Below, piece after piece: positions 51,688 to 60,486 of a DNA stretch of 64,000 nucleotides. The translations under genes and the position numbers were made by a program. Below the pieces are notes generated by a model. That model was not told the origin of the DNA. It made no database searches and was given only the letters and a program-made list of their open reading frames with translations. The DNA is from Amycolatopsis endophytica (GTDB lineage: Bacteria > Actinomycetota > Actinomycetes > Mycobacteriales > Pseudonocardiaceae): contig NZ_JACCFK010000002.1 in the NCBI RefSeq assembly GCF_013410405.1, positions 496,001-560,000 on the forward strand. The letters are read 5' to 3'. The first letter of the stretch is position 1, and every line of letters starts with the position of its first letter.

Positions 51688-51798
51688 CGGAAACCTCCTT
51701 GTGTTCGTCGGTGATCCGACGGGGCAAGGCACGGACCGCGTGCCGGTCGCGGCCATCTCTTCCCCGCCGGTGACAGCTGCACGTCAGCCGACCGCTGG

Positions 51799-52491
51799 TT
51801 ACCTCGCCGCTTCGCTCTGTACGAAACCGCCCTGCAGCAGGATTTCCACGGTCTTTTCGTAGTGCGCACGAAGCCGCGAGGTGGCAGCGTCCACGTCCCG
51901 CGCCAAGGCCGCTTCGAGGAGCGCGGCATGTTCGCTTTCCACATCACGGGAAGACGGGCCGACCCTGGGGGCCGACCATCGCCGGTACAGCTCCGTGGCG
52001 TCGGACAGATCGGCGCACATTTCGAGCAGCGTCGGAACCCCGCAGCCTTCGACCAGCTTGTAGTGAAAAGACCGGTGCGCGGCCGACCATTCCTCGCTCG
52101 TCTCCGCGGGCGCCCCCGGCAGCCGGCGGGGCATCCTGGCCAGCCGATGGTGAGCCGCGATCAGTTCGGACTCCCAAGTCACGTCGCCGCGCTCCAACGC
52201 CAGTCCGAGCGCGAGCGATTCCATATGACAGCGGACGAGCGTGAGATCCCGCAACTCGTCCTCGCGGAGCCGGGGAACGGAGAAGCCGCGATTCGGTTCG
52301 AGCTTGACGAACTTCTGCCCGACCAGCCGAGTCAGTGCCTCCCGGATGACCGTGGTGCTGGCTCCGTACTCCGCGGTCAGCGCCGCCGGCTGCAGCCGGT
52401 CGCCGGGCGCCCAGCGTCCGCGCAGGATGTCGGACCGGATCCGGTCGTGCACACCTGCGCCCAGGCTGTCGTTGCCACTCCGCCTCGCCAT
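51799..52491 (-). CDS. GntR-family regulator, FCD type
   Basis: A 230-residue regulator with winged HTH (VHDRIRSDILRGRWAPGDRL, then STTVIREALTRLVGQKFV) and FCD domain (VRCHMESLALGLAL, AAHRSFHYKLVEG, ESEHAALLEAALARD). It is a relative of the GntR at 34308; both keep the WESE/AAHH segment (WESELIAAHHRLAR versus WESQAVAAHHVLAR). Divergent from the transporter-led operon at 52612, which it probably controls; the 120-base AT-rich promoter contains AATATATT. The effector is likely an organic acid of the pathway. Confidence 0.92.
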   Translation of the reverse strand: MARRSGNDSLGAGVHDRIRSDILRGRWAPGDRLQPAALTAEYGASTTVIREALTRLVGQKFVKLEPNRGFSVPRLREDELRDLTLVRCHMESLALGLALERGDVTWESELIAAHHRLARMPRRLPGAPAETSEEWSAAHRSFHYKLVEGCGVPTLLEMCADLSDATELYRRWSAPRVGPSSRDVESEHAALLEAALARDVDAATSRLRAHYEKTVEILLQGGFVQSEAAR

Positions 52492-52530
52492 GACGAGGAC
52501 TATAGCATCCACACGAGAATATATTAATGG

Positions 52531-52559
52531 TTGACTTGTATTTTCTTCGGTCCTACCGT
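52531..52559 (+). promoter_or_regulatory. Sigma-70-like promoter for the 52.6-59.7 kb operon
   Basis: TTGACT (52531-52536) and TACCGT (52554-52559) are separated by 17 bases in the most AT-rich stretch of the neighbourhood, about 50 bases before the transporter start. AATATATT at 52518-52525 just upstream is a possible GntR half-site pair. Confidence 0.55.
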
Positions 52560-52611
52560 CAGCGCAGTAAACGCGGGCCGCGACGACGCGGCTTTCCCTT
52601 TGGAGTGGCCA

Positions 52612-53976
52612 ATGCAGCCTCCCGCACCTCGACCCACCGGCGATGCCGCACAGCGCAGGGAGATCCGGCGCGTGCTGACGTCGAGCTACCTCGGTACCTC
52701 GATCGAGTACTACGACTTCCTGATCTACGGGACCTCCGCGGCGCTGGTCTTCAACCATGTCTTCTTCGCGAACCTGCCGGCGTTCGCGGCGAGCCTCGTC
52801 TCGCTCGCCACGCTGGCCGCGGGATACGTCGTGCGCCCACTCGGCGGCGTGATCTTCGGACACTTCGGTGACCGCGTCGGACGCAAGTCGATGCTGGTGC
52901 TGTCGATGTCGATGATGGGCGCGGCCAGCATGATGATCGGGCTGGTCCCCGGACGCGATCAGATCGGTGTCGCGGCTCCGATCTTGCTTGTCGTGCTCCG
53001 GCTCGTGCAGGGCATCGCGGTCGGCGGTGAATGGGGCGGGGCGTCGCTGATGGCCGTCGAGCACGCCGGTCACGGTCGTCGCGGGATCGCGGCGGCCGTC
53101 GCGAACGCGGGCGGACCCACCGGGGCAGTATTGGCCGCGCTCGTCCTCGGCCTGTCCTCGCTCATGCCCCACGAAGCGTTCCTCGCGTGGGGCTGGCGGG
53201 TGCCCTTCCTCTTCAGCGGAGTACTGCTGGCGATCGGGTTGTGGGTGCGCCTGCGGGTCGCCGAATCGCCGGTGTTCCTCGCCGCACTGCGACAGCGGCA
53301 GGCCGGCGGGCGCGCGAAGCCACCGATCCTCACCGTGCTCCGGCGTCCCGGGCTGCTCCTCACGGCCGGCGGCAGCGTGCTCGCGGCGATGGTCTACCAG
53401 TCCCTGCTGGCGACGACCGTCCTCCAGCTCGCGGTCGCCGACGGGATCGAGCAGTCCACCGTCCTGCTGCTGCAGGCACTGGCCTCGCTGGTCAACATCG
53501 GGTCCGTCGTCGGATTCGGCGCGCTGTCCGACCGGATCGGACGCCGACCCGTGCTGATCGCCGGAGCACTCGCGGGCGGCGTCCTGATCTACCCCGTCCT
53601 CCTGCTGGCGACCAGCGGCTCGGCGGCACTGGTCCTCGTCGGTTTCCTGCTCGGTTACGGCCTCGTCGTCGGCTCGCTGTTCGGCGCCGCGTCCTCGTTC
53701 GTCACCGAGCAGTTCGGCACCGAACACCGTTACACCGGCGCATCCCTGGGCTATCAGCTGTCGGCGACGCTCGGCGCCGGGTTCACGCCGATGGTCGCCG
53801 GCGCACTGCTGGGCGGCGGGACCGCGCCGATCGCGTGGTTCGTCGGCGGCGTCTGCCTGCTGAGCCTGATCGCGGTCGTGCGGGCCAGCGAGTCGTACCG
53901 GGCACCCATCGCCGCCGACGATCACACGCACCACGTCACCGTCACCGTCACCGAAACCGGAGGAGCAACCCCGTGA
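52612..53976 (+). CDS. MFS transporter, metabolite:H+ symporter (MHS) family
   Basis: A 454-residue twelve-TM carrier. The MHS signature is clear: GTSIEYYDFLIYGTSAAL in TM1, RPLGGVIFGHFGDRVGRK in the TM2-3 loop, GIAVGGEWGGA in TM4-5 and a second DRIGRRPV after TM8. Relatives import shikimate, protocatechuate-like acids, proline or citrate with protons. Here it probably imports the aromatic acid degraded by the operon it leads. ATG 52612 follows TTGGAG. The stop overlaps the FAH gene (GTGA). Confidence 0.9.
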   Translation: MQPPAPRPTGDAAQRREIRRVLTSSYLGTSIEYYDFLIYGTSAALVFNHVFFANLPAFAASLVSLATLAAGYVVRPLGGVIFGHFGDRVGRKSMLVLSMSMMGAASMMIGLVPGRDQIGVAAPILLVVLRLVQGIAVGGEWGGASLMAVEHAGHGRRGIAAAVANAGGPTGAVLAALVLGLSSLMPHEAFLAWGWRVPFLFSGVLLAIGLWVRLRVAESPVFLAALRQRQAGGRAKPPILTVLRRPGLLLTAGGSVLAAMVYQSLLATTVLQLAVADGIEQSTVLLLQALASLVNIGSVVGFGALSDRIGRRPVLIAGALAGGVLIYPVLLLATSGSAALVLVGFLLGYGLVVGSLFGAASSFVTEQFGTEHRYTGASLGYQLSATLGAGFTPMVAGALLGGGTAPIAWFVGGVCLLSLIAVVRASESYRAPIAADDHTHHVTVTVTETGGATP

Positions 53977-54827
53977 GAATCGCGAGTTTCCGCGCTGAGG
54001 GCAAAGAGTCGTTCGGCGTGCTCGACGGCGAGAAGGTCATCGACTGCGGCCGCCTGCTGGCCGGCCGGTATCGAGGCATCCGCGACGTTCTCCGGCACGA
54101 TGCGCTGGACGAACTCCGCGCCGCCACCGATGGCGCGTCCGCGGACTATGCGCTGACCGACGTCGAGCTCCTGCCGACGGTGCCGGACCCAGGCAAGATC
54201 ATCTGTATCGGCGTGAACTATCACGACCATCGTGAGGAGGCCGCGCGCAAGACCGCCGACCACCCGACCGCCTTCCCCCGCTACGCCGACTCGCAAGTCG
54301 GCCATGGGAGTCCCCTCGTCAAGCCGCGGGAGACCGACAAGTTCGACTACGAGGGCGAACTCGCCGTGGTCATCGGGCGGCCGGGACGCCGCATCGACGC
54401 CGCCGCCGCGTTCGGGCACATCGCCGGGTACTCGTGCTACAACGACGGCAGCGTCCGGGACTGGCAGCGCCACACCGGCCAGTGGCTGCCGGGCAAGACC
54501 TTCCCCGGCACCGGCGCGTTCGGGCCCGCGCTGGTCACCGCGGACGAGGTGCCCGACGTCGGCGCCCTGCGACTGACCACGCGGGTCAACGGCCAGCTCC
54601 GCCAGTCCGCCGAGGTGGCCGACCTCGTGTTCGACATCCCCGCGGTGATCGCCTACGTCTCCACCTTCACCCGGCTCGACCCCGGCGACGTGATCGTCAC
54701 CGGCACTCCGGGCGGTGTCGGCCTGTTCCGCGACCCGCCGGTCTTCCTGCAGGCCGGGGACACCGTCTCCGTGGAGATCAGCGGTATCGGCACCCTCGTC
54801 AACCCAGTCACCGACGAGGCGTGCTGA
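53973..54827 (+). CDS. Fumarylacetoacetate hydrolase (FAH)-family protein
   Basis: A 284-residue compact FAH enzyme: ICIGVNYHDHREEA, metal cluster DYEGELAVVIG, GYSCYNDGSVRDWQRH, GKTFPGTGAFGP and TGTPGGVGLFRDPP. The SVRDWQ segment is the usual mark of acylpyruvate/oxaloacetate-hydrolase-like and 2-hydroxyhepta-diene-dioate isomerase-like members. Probably acts on the ring-cleaved acid from the 56438 dioxygenase. GTG 53973 overlaps the transporter stop and has GGAGGA upstream. Confidence 0.9.
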   Translation: MRIASFRAEGKESFGVLDGEKVIDCGRLLAGRYRGIRDVLRHDALDELRAATDGASADYALTDVELLPTVPDPGKIICIGVNYHDHREEAARKTADHPTAFPRYADSQVGHGSPLVKPRETDKFDYEGELAVVIGRPGRRIDAAAAFGHIAGYSCYNDGSVRDWQRHTGQWLPGKTFPGTGAFGPALVTADEVPDVGALRLTTRVNGQLRQSAEVADLVFDIPAVIAYVSTFTRLDPGDVIVTGTPGGVGLFRDPPVFLQAGDTVSVEISGIGTLVNPVTDEAC

Positions 54828-54876
54828 CGGTGTGCCCCGACGGTGCCGGGCCCTGTCCCGCCAAGGAGGTGCCGAC

Positions 54877-56436
54877 GTGAGGGAGGTCGTGGTCGTCGGG
54901 GCGGGTCCGACCGGCTTGACGCTGGCCAACCTGCTCGCGCAGCAAGGCGTGTCCGTGACCGTCCTCGAACGCGCCGGATCCGCGTGCTCCGAGCCTCGCG
55001 CGGTGGCGCTGGCCGACGAATCGCTGCGCACACTTCATCTGCTCGGGCTGGTCCCCGCGCTGGCACCGAACCTGGTCTGGGACTCGGCAGCGCACTACTT
55101 CGGGCTCGGCGGGCGACGCCTCGCCACGACCCGTCCCGGCCATGGCCGCCTCGGATTTCCGAGGAAGAATCTCTTCGACCAACCGGACCTGGTGGAGGTG
55201 CTGGTCAAAGGCGCGCTCGACCGGGGCGTGGAAATCCGTCACGGTGCGCACGTCACGGGCCTCCGGCAGGACCGCGACGGCGTCACCGTTCTCACGGAGG
55301 GCGGAGCCGAATGGCGGTGCCGCTACCTCGTGGCGTGCGACGGCGGCACCAGCACGGTCCGCGACCGGCTCGGCATCGGCATGTCCGGATCGTCCCAGGC
55401 CGAGCGCTGGATCGTCCTCGACATGATCCACGATCCCCACGACGAGCGGGCATCGCTGTTCTACTGCGATCCCGGACGCCCCGCCGTCGTCGTGCCCGGA
55501 GTCCGCGGCCGCTGCCGGTACGAATTCATGCTGCTGCCGGGCGAGAACGACGAGGAGGTGCTCACCGACGCGTTCCTCACCGGACTTCTCGCCCGGTTCC
55601 GCCCGTTCGATCCGGCCCATGTCCGGCGGAGGGCGGTCTATGCGGCGCACCGCCTGGTCGCTCGACAATGGCGGCGGGAACGGGTGTTCCTCGCCGGGGA
55701 CGCCGCGCACATGATGCCCCCGTTCGCCGGGCAGGGCCTCAACTCGGGGATCCGGGACGCGCGCAACCTCGCGTGGAAGCTCGCGGCCGCGACCGGCGGG
55801 CGGGCGAACGCCGCTCTGCTGGACAGCTACGAACGAGAACGCCGCCCGCACAGCGAGCAGATGGTGCGGCTGTCCGCCGCGCTCGGCCGCATCGTCATGA
55901 CGACCAGCCGGCGCCGGGCGCTCGCCCGCGACCTCGCCTTCGGGTTGCTCCACCTGGTTCCCCCGATACGCAGCTACGTCACCGGGATGCGGTTCTTCCC
56001 CGAGCCGCAGGTGTCCGGCGGGTGCGTCGTCGGAACCGGCGCTCCGGTCGGGCAGCAGCTTCCCGCGCCCACGGTGACCGACGCCGCGGGCACCGGTCAC
56101 CGCCTCGACGAACTGCTCGGGATCGGCTGGGCCGTCGTAGCCCTGGAACCACGGCACGACCCCGCGACGTTCACCGCGCTCGACCGGTCGGCCCTGGCCC
56201 CGCTCGCCGCCAGCCGGGTCTCGGTCCTCCCGCGCGACCGGATTCCCCGGGACTGCCCGGCGACGAGGGTCTTCGCCGATACCGACGCGATGCTGCCGTT
56301 CCCCGCGAACGGCGAGCCGCTGCTGCTCCTCGTCCGGCCGGACCGCTACATCTGTGCCGCGTTCCGGCCCGGAGACGCCGATCGAGTGGCAGGCCGGCTG
56401 ACCCACTACCTACCCATTTCGGATCAAGGAGAATGA
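54877..56436 (+). CDS. Flavin-dependent aromatic hydroxylase (MhpA-like)
   Basis: A 519-residue group A flavin monooxygenase: VVVVGAGPTGLTLANLLAQQG at the N-terminus, ACDGGTSTVRDRLG near 167 and GDAAHMMPPFAGQGLNSG near 276. The DG motif reads CDGGTS instead of CDGANS, a small deviation. The C-terminal thioredoxin-like domain is complete. GTG 54877 follows AAGGAGG closely. It sits between the FAH gene and the dioxygenase (1-base gap), so it should supply the catechol substrate. Confidence 0.9.
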   Translation: MREVVVVGAGPTGLTLANLLAQQGVSVTVLERAGSACSEPRAVALADESLRTLHLLGLVPALAPNLVWDSAAHYFGLGGRRLATTRPGHGRLGFPRKNLFDQPDLVEVLVKGALDRGVEIRHGAHVTGLRQDRDGVTVLTEGGAEWRCRYLVACDGGTSTVRDRLGIGMSGSSQAERWIVLDMIHDPHDERASLFYCDPGRPAVVVPGVRGRCRYEFMLLPGENDEEVLTDAFLTGLLARFRPFDPAHVRRRAVYAAHRLVARQWRRERVFLAGDAAHMMPPFAGQGLNSGIRDARNLAWKLAAATGGRANAALLDSYERERRPHSEQMVRLSAALGRIVMTTSRRRALARDLAFGLLHLVPPIRSYVTGMRFFPEPQVSGGCVVGTGAPVGQQLPAPTVTDAAGTGHRLDELLGIGWAVVALEPRHDPATFTALDRSALAPLAASRVSVLPRDRIPRDCPATRVFADTDAMLPFPANGEPLLLLVRPDRYICAAFRPGDADRVAGRLTHYLPISDQGE

Positions 56437-56437
56437 C

Positions 56438-57367
56438 ATGGGCCTGCACACCTTGCGCCATATCACGCTCGGCGCGCCCGATGTCGGGCAGACGGCGGGG
56501 TTCTACCGGGATTTCGGGCTCACACCCGTGGGCGAAGGGCGATTCGCCACCCGCGACGGCGGCGAGCAGCTCCGGCTCGTCACCCGGCCGACCCGGCGGC
56601 TGGTCGACATGACCATCGGCGTCGACGACCACGACGACCTGCTACGAGCACAGTCCACTTTGCATACCCACGGCTTCGCGGCCCGGCTCGAAGCCGACAC
56701 GCTGGCCGCCATCGAACCGGTCACCGGCGTCCTCGTCAGGTTGGCGGTCCAACCACCGATCTTCCAGACCGGCGAGTTCGAACCGCCGAGCTACAACAGC
56801 CCGGGTAAGCCCGTGCGAGTCAACACCCGTGCCGAACCGCTGCAACGCACGGAACCGGTACGCCCGCGCAAACTCGGCCACGTGGTACTCGGCTCCGTCG
56901 ACCTGGACACGACGATGCGCTTCTTCCAGCACGGCATCGGGTTCAAGATCAGTGATCAGATCAAGGACCGCGGGTCGTTCATGCGGTGCTCCACCGATCA
57001 CCACAACCTGCTGGTGCAGAACACGCCGGTGAATTTCGTGCACCACAGTTCCTGGCAGGTCGAGGATGTGGACGAGGTCGGCCGGGGCGCCTCCACGATG
57101 CTCGAAGCGGACCCGGCGCGGCACGTGTGGGGACTGGGCCGACACCACGTCGGCTCGAACTTCTTCTGGTACCTCCGTGACCCGTCCGGCACCTTCGCCG
57201 AGTACTACAGCGACCTCGACACCATTCTGGAAGACCAGCTATGGCAACCAGAAGTGTTCGAGGGCAAGCACGCCCGGTACAACTGGGGTCCGCCACCGCC
57301 GCCGTCCTTCCTGCGCCCCGACGACCTCGCCGAGCTCATGACCGGCGCGCACTCCCCCGCCCGGTGA
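56438..57367 (+). CDS. Type-I extradiol dioxygenase (VOC superfamily)
   Basis: A 309-residue ring-cleavage dioxygenase with ligands H148 (KLGHVVL), H203 (VHHSSWQV) and E255 (FAEYYSDLD). It is a close paralogue of the enzyme at 30723, sharing GEGxFATRDGGEQL near residue 35, RxxTEAVRPRKLGH-type linker and the WGPPPPPSFL tail. Follows the monooxygenase by one base and overlaps the MDR gene by GTGA. The two paralogues probably act on related but different catechols. Confidence 0.92.
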   Translation: MGLHTLRHITLGAPDVGQTAGFYRDFGLTPVGEGRFATRDGGEQLRLVTRPTRRLVDMTIGVDDHDDLLRAQSTLHTHGFAARLEADTLAAIEPVTGVLVRLAVQPPIFQTGEFEPPSYNSPGKPVRVNTRAEPLQRTEPVRPRKLGHVVLGSVDLDTTMRFFQHGIGFKISDQIKDRGSFMRCSTDHHNLLVQNTPVNFVHHSSWQVEDVDEVGRGASTMLEADPARHVWGLGRHHVGSNFFWYLRDPSGTFAEYYSDLDTILEDQLWQPEVFEGKHARYNWGPPPPPSFLRPDDLAELMTGAHSPAR

Positions 57368-58446
57368 AAGCGATCCGGCAGCGGGAACACGGCGGTCCCG
57401 ACGTGCTCCACTGGGCCGAGACACCGGCACCACGGGCGGAACCCGACGAGGTGATCGTCACCGTGGCGGCGTCGGCCGTGAATCGTGCCGACCTCAGCCA
57501 ACGGCAGGGACGCTACCCCGTCCCCCCGGGGACAGTGGACATCCTGGGACTGGAATGCTCGGGCACCATCTCCAGCGTCGGCGGCGAGGTGACCGGGTGG
57601 CGCATCGGCGACCCCGTGTGCGCGCTGCTCACCGGCGGCGGGTACGCGCAACAGGTCGCAGTACCGGCCGATCAGCTGCTGCCCATCCCACCCGGAGTCA
57701 GCCTGCTCGATGCCGCCGCACTACCGGAAGCAGCGTGCACGGTGTATTCGAACCTCGTCCACGACGCCGGTCTCGATACCGGCGACACGGTCCTCGTCCA
57801 CGGCGGCGGCTCCGGCATCGGGACCATGGCCATTCAGGTGATCACCGCGATGGGCGCGCAGGCGGTCGTCACCTGCGGCTCCGACGAACGCGCCCGGCGC
57901 TGTCTCGAGCTGGGCGCCACGGCAGCGATCAACTACCGCACCACCGACTTCACCGACGCGGTCCTCGACCTCACCGACGGCCGCGGTGCCGACATCGCAC
58001 TCGACTGCGTCGGCGGGCCCTATCTCAACCGCAACATCGACGCACTGGCCGTCGACGGGACTCTGCTGGTCATCGGACTGCAGGGAGGCAACCGAACCGG
58101 CATCGACCTGGAGCCGGTCATGCGACGCCGCCTCACCATCCGCGGCTCGACACTGCGTGCGCGGCCCCGCCACGACAAAGCACACATCGTCGCCGGTACC
58201 GAAGCACACCTGTGGCCCCTGATCGCAGCAGGCAAGATCCAGCCCCTGATCGACTCCGTCGTGCCCATGCCCCATGCCGCACGGGCACATCGACGAATGG
58301 AAGCAGGCCGCCAGTTCGGGAAAATCCTGCTGGCGGCCCCCACCGACGACAAGCACCGAGATCGCGAAGACGAGAAGACCGAGGCGCACCACGCGGCAGT
58401 ACGCGAGTTCATCCCAGGAGACCGAGGAGAACGTGACGATGCCTGA
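57364..58446 (+). CDS. NADPH:quinone oxidoreductase-like MDR protein with charged tail
   Basis: A 360-residue zinc-independent MDR reductase (PIG3/QOR type): MKAIRQREHGGPDVL, SAVNRADLSQRQG, YPVPPG, GLECSGTI, nucleotide motif HGGGSGIGTMAIQV near 141 and GRQFGKILL near 320. About 30 very charged residues follow (DDKHRDREDEKTEAHH and on), absent from usual members, and run 8 bases into the P450 start. GTG 57364 overlaps the dioxygenase stop. It may reduce a quinone or enone intermediate. Confidence 0.87.
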   Translation: MKAIRQREHGGPDVLHWAETPAPRAEPDEVIVTVAASAVNRADLSQRQGRYPVPPGTVDILGLECSGTISSVGGEVTGWRIGDPVCALLTGGGYAQQVAVPADQLLPIPPGVSLLDAAALPEAACTVYSNLVHDAGLDTGDTVLVHGGGSGIGTMAIQVITAMGAQAVVTCGSDERARRCLELGATAAINYRTTDFTDAVLDLTDGRGADIALDCVGGPYLNRNIDALAVDGTLLVIGLQGGNRTGIDLEPVMRRRLTIRGSTLRARPRHDKAHIVAGTEAHLWPLIAAGKIQPLIDSVVPMPHAARAHRRMEAGRQFGKILLAAPTDDKHRDREDEKTEAHHAAVREFIPGDRGERDDA

Positions 58447-59650
58447 ATCCGAAGTCGACGACGGAGACGCCACCGGCATGGCGGATCTTGATCCGCGCGC
58501 GTTCGAGAGCACCGGTGAGCTGTACGAAGCCTATGAGAAGGCAAGCTCTCGGTGTCCGGTAGCCAGGGGAACCGCCTACGGTGGCTACTACATGCTGATG
58601 GGTTTCGAGGCGGTGAAGGAGGCGGCGAACGACTGGAGGCGGTTCTCCTCCGCTGAGGGAATCCTGCTGCCACAGCCGCCGCGGCCGAAAGCGCCGCCGA
58701 TCGAGTTCGACCCTCCCGAACACACCGAGTGGCGCTCGGTCTTTCGGACGCTGCTGTCCCCGCGGACACGCAAGGCGTTGCAGGAACAGGTGCAGGCCGA
58801 GGCCGAGGCGTTGATCGACCAGTTCTGCGAGGTCGGCACGGCGGAACTCGTCGAGGCTTATACGGAACCGATCCCGATCCTTGCGGTGGCCTCGCTGATC
58901 GGGCTGGACCCGGAGCTGGCGCCGACGATGCGCCGGCTGGGACTCGACGTGTCGAACAACCACAACAGCCCTGCGTATGGGGAAGTGATCGCCGAGTTCA
59001 GCCGGTTCGCCCTTGGCGAGGTCGAGGCGCGCCGGGCTGCTCCCCGTGAGGACTTCCTGACCGAGCTGGGGACCGCCGAGTTCAACGGGCACCGGCTGAG
59101 TGACGAGGAGATCGTGGGCACGCTGGTGTCGTTGATGGTCGCGGGTCATCACAGCACCGTCTCGGCGATGTCGAGCCTGCTGCAGTGGGTGATCACGCGG
59201 CGCGATCTCGGTCGCACCATCCTCGGGGACCGCGCCCTCCTGGACCGCGCCATCGAGGAGACCGTTCGGCTGAACACGCCACTACACCAGTTCCGGCGTG
59301 TTGCCACCGGCGATCTCGACGTGGACGGGGTGAGTATTCCGCGGGGTTCGAACGTCTTGTTGAACTACGCGGCGGCCAATCGCGATCCCCGGCAGTTCGC
59401 CGACCCCGATGAGTTCGACCTTGCCCGTCCCTCGCCGGCACACCTGGGGTTCGGCTTCGGGGTCCATACCTGTGTCGGTGCCCCGCTGGCTAGGGCCGAG
59501 ATGCGGATCGCCGCGACGACCCTGCTGCGACGACTTCCCGACATCGCGCTGGACGGCGACACCTCGCACGTATTCCACGGGCAGGCATCGTTGCTGGATC
59601 GTCTTCCCGTCACATTCTCACCGGCGGGCAAGACGGGACCGCGCTCATGA
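58439..59650 (+). CDS. Cytochrome P450 with atypical I-helix
   Basis: A 403-residue soluble bacterial P450. The heme-ligand loop FGFGVHTCVGAPLAR places the axial cysteine at C345, and the ExxR motif is EETVR near 284. The I-helix oxygen-activation segment reads AGHHST (residues 235-240), with histidine where an acidic residue is usual and serine at the conserved threonine, so proton delivery may be altered. ATG 58439 is preferred; GTG 58433 is an alternative. No ferredoxin gene accompanies it in the window, so a redox partner must come from elsewhere. Last gene of the 52.6-59.7 kb operon. Confidence 0.9.
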   Translation: MPESEVDDGDATGMADLDPRAFESTGELYEAYEKASSRCPVARGTAYGGYYMLMGFEAVKEAANDWRRFSSAEGILLPQPPRPKAPPIEFDPPEHTEWRSVFRTLLSPRTRKALQEQVQAEAEALIDQFCEVGTAELVEAYTEPIPILAVASLIGLDPELAPTMRRLGLDVSNNHNSPAYGEVIAEFSRFALGEVEARRAAPREDFLTELGTAEFNGHRLSDEEIVGTLVSLMVAGHHSTVSAMSSLLQWVITRRDLGRTILGDRALLDRAIEETVRLNTPLHQFRRVATGDLDVDGVSIPRGSNVLLNYAAANRDPRQFADPDEFDLARPSPAHLGFGFGVHTCVGAPLARAEMRIAATTLLRRLPDIALDGDTSHVFHGQASLLDRLPVTFSPAGKTGPRS

Positions 59651-59698
59651 AGGTTGTTGCTGCGGAGCCCTCCACCGGACAGGCGCGGCGGGCACGGC

Positions 59699-60364
59699 TC
59701 AGGGCGCTGGCGTTTCTCCGGCGGGTGCGATCAACCCGCTCAGCGCTCGGGGCAGGATGTCGGTGACGTAGCGGTTGTCCTCCGGCCTGGCGATGCCCTC
59801 GAACAAGGCTCGTTCCAGGGCGGTCTGGTAGAGCGAGACGATCACCTGGACCGCGTCGCGGGCGTCGACGAGCAATCGCATGCCGAGGCGGGCGAGCGCG
59901 TCGTCGAGGATCCGGGCGAGGTCGTCGTGGAAGCGGCCCTGGGCGGCGTCGGCGGATTCACGCAGGTCGACTCGCCGGAGGGCTTCGGCGAAGAACTCGG
60001 CGTTGAGCAGGTACCAATCCTCGTCGGCGACGAGGTTGTCCATGAACAGCACCGCGATTCGCGCCAGCAACGGTGGCACGTCGGCCACCCGATCAGGTGG
60101 TTCCACCGCAAGAATGTCCTCGATCGCCTTCGCCAACCGGTCGCGCCGGGCGTCCATTTCCTGCTCGTAGACGGCCAGGAACAGGTCTTCCTTGCTGGCG
60201 AAGTTGGAGTAGAACGCGCCACGGGTGTAGCCGGCCCGATCGCAGATCTGCTCGATGCGAGCTGCGCGGATGCCGTTCTCGGTGAACACTGCGTAGGCCG
60301 CGTCGATCAGTCGCTCGCGCGTTTCGCGGCGACGCCGGGTCATCCGCCGGTTGTCGATCTGCAT
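59699..60364 (-). CDS. TetR-family repressor
   Basis: A 221-residue TetR protein: HTH RERLIDAAYAVFTENG, then IEQICDRAGYTRGAFYSNFASKEDLF, with a ligand domain containing VLFMDNLVADEDWYLLNAEF. ATG 60364 is chosen because the longer frame runs through the operator. It is divergent from the MMPL transporter at 60487 and has a tandem GATAC operator in between, so it probably represses the transporter. Its recognition helix resembles that of the TetR at 28784. Confidence 0.9.
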   Translation of the reverse strand: MQIDNRRMTRRRRETRERLIDAAYAVFTENGIRAARIEQICDRAGYTRGAFYSNFASKEDLFLAVYEQEMDARRDRLAKAIEDILAVEPPDRVADVPPLLARIAVLFMDNLVADEDWYLLNAEFFAEALRRVDLRESADAAQGRFHDDLARILDDALARLGMRLLVDARDAVQVIVSLYQTALERALFEGIARPEDNRYVTDILPRALSGLIAPAGETPAP

Positions 60365-60422
60365 GCCTCTGATCGTCCTCACCTCCCCGCTCACCCGTCG
60401 AGGGACCCCGGTAGCCAAATGG

Positions 60423-60454
60423 GATACGCCGTGTATCTTGATACACGGCGTATC
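60423..60454. promoter_or_regulatory. Tandem GATAC-type TetR operator (perfect 15-bp inverted repeat)
   Basis: GATACGCCGTGTATC (60423-60437) and its exact reverse complement (60440-60454) are separated by two bases. Each half is itself a GATAC-N5-GTATC dyad, so two dimers could bind 17 bases apart. It lies between the TetR start (60364) and the transporter start (60487). Confidence 0.88.
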
Positions 60455-60486
60455 AAACAATGTCACCCCGGACGGAAGCAGAGCTC

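Noticed and set aside
51799..53934. 711-codon minus-strand open frame
   Set aside because: Only the part from 52491 downward is the GntR regulator. The rest is antisense to the MHS transporter with hydrophilic low-complexity translation.
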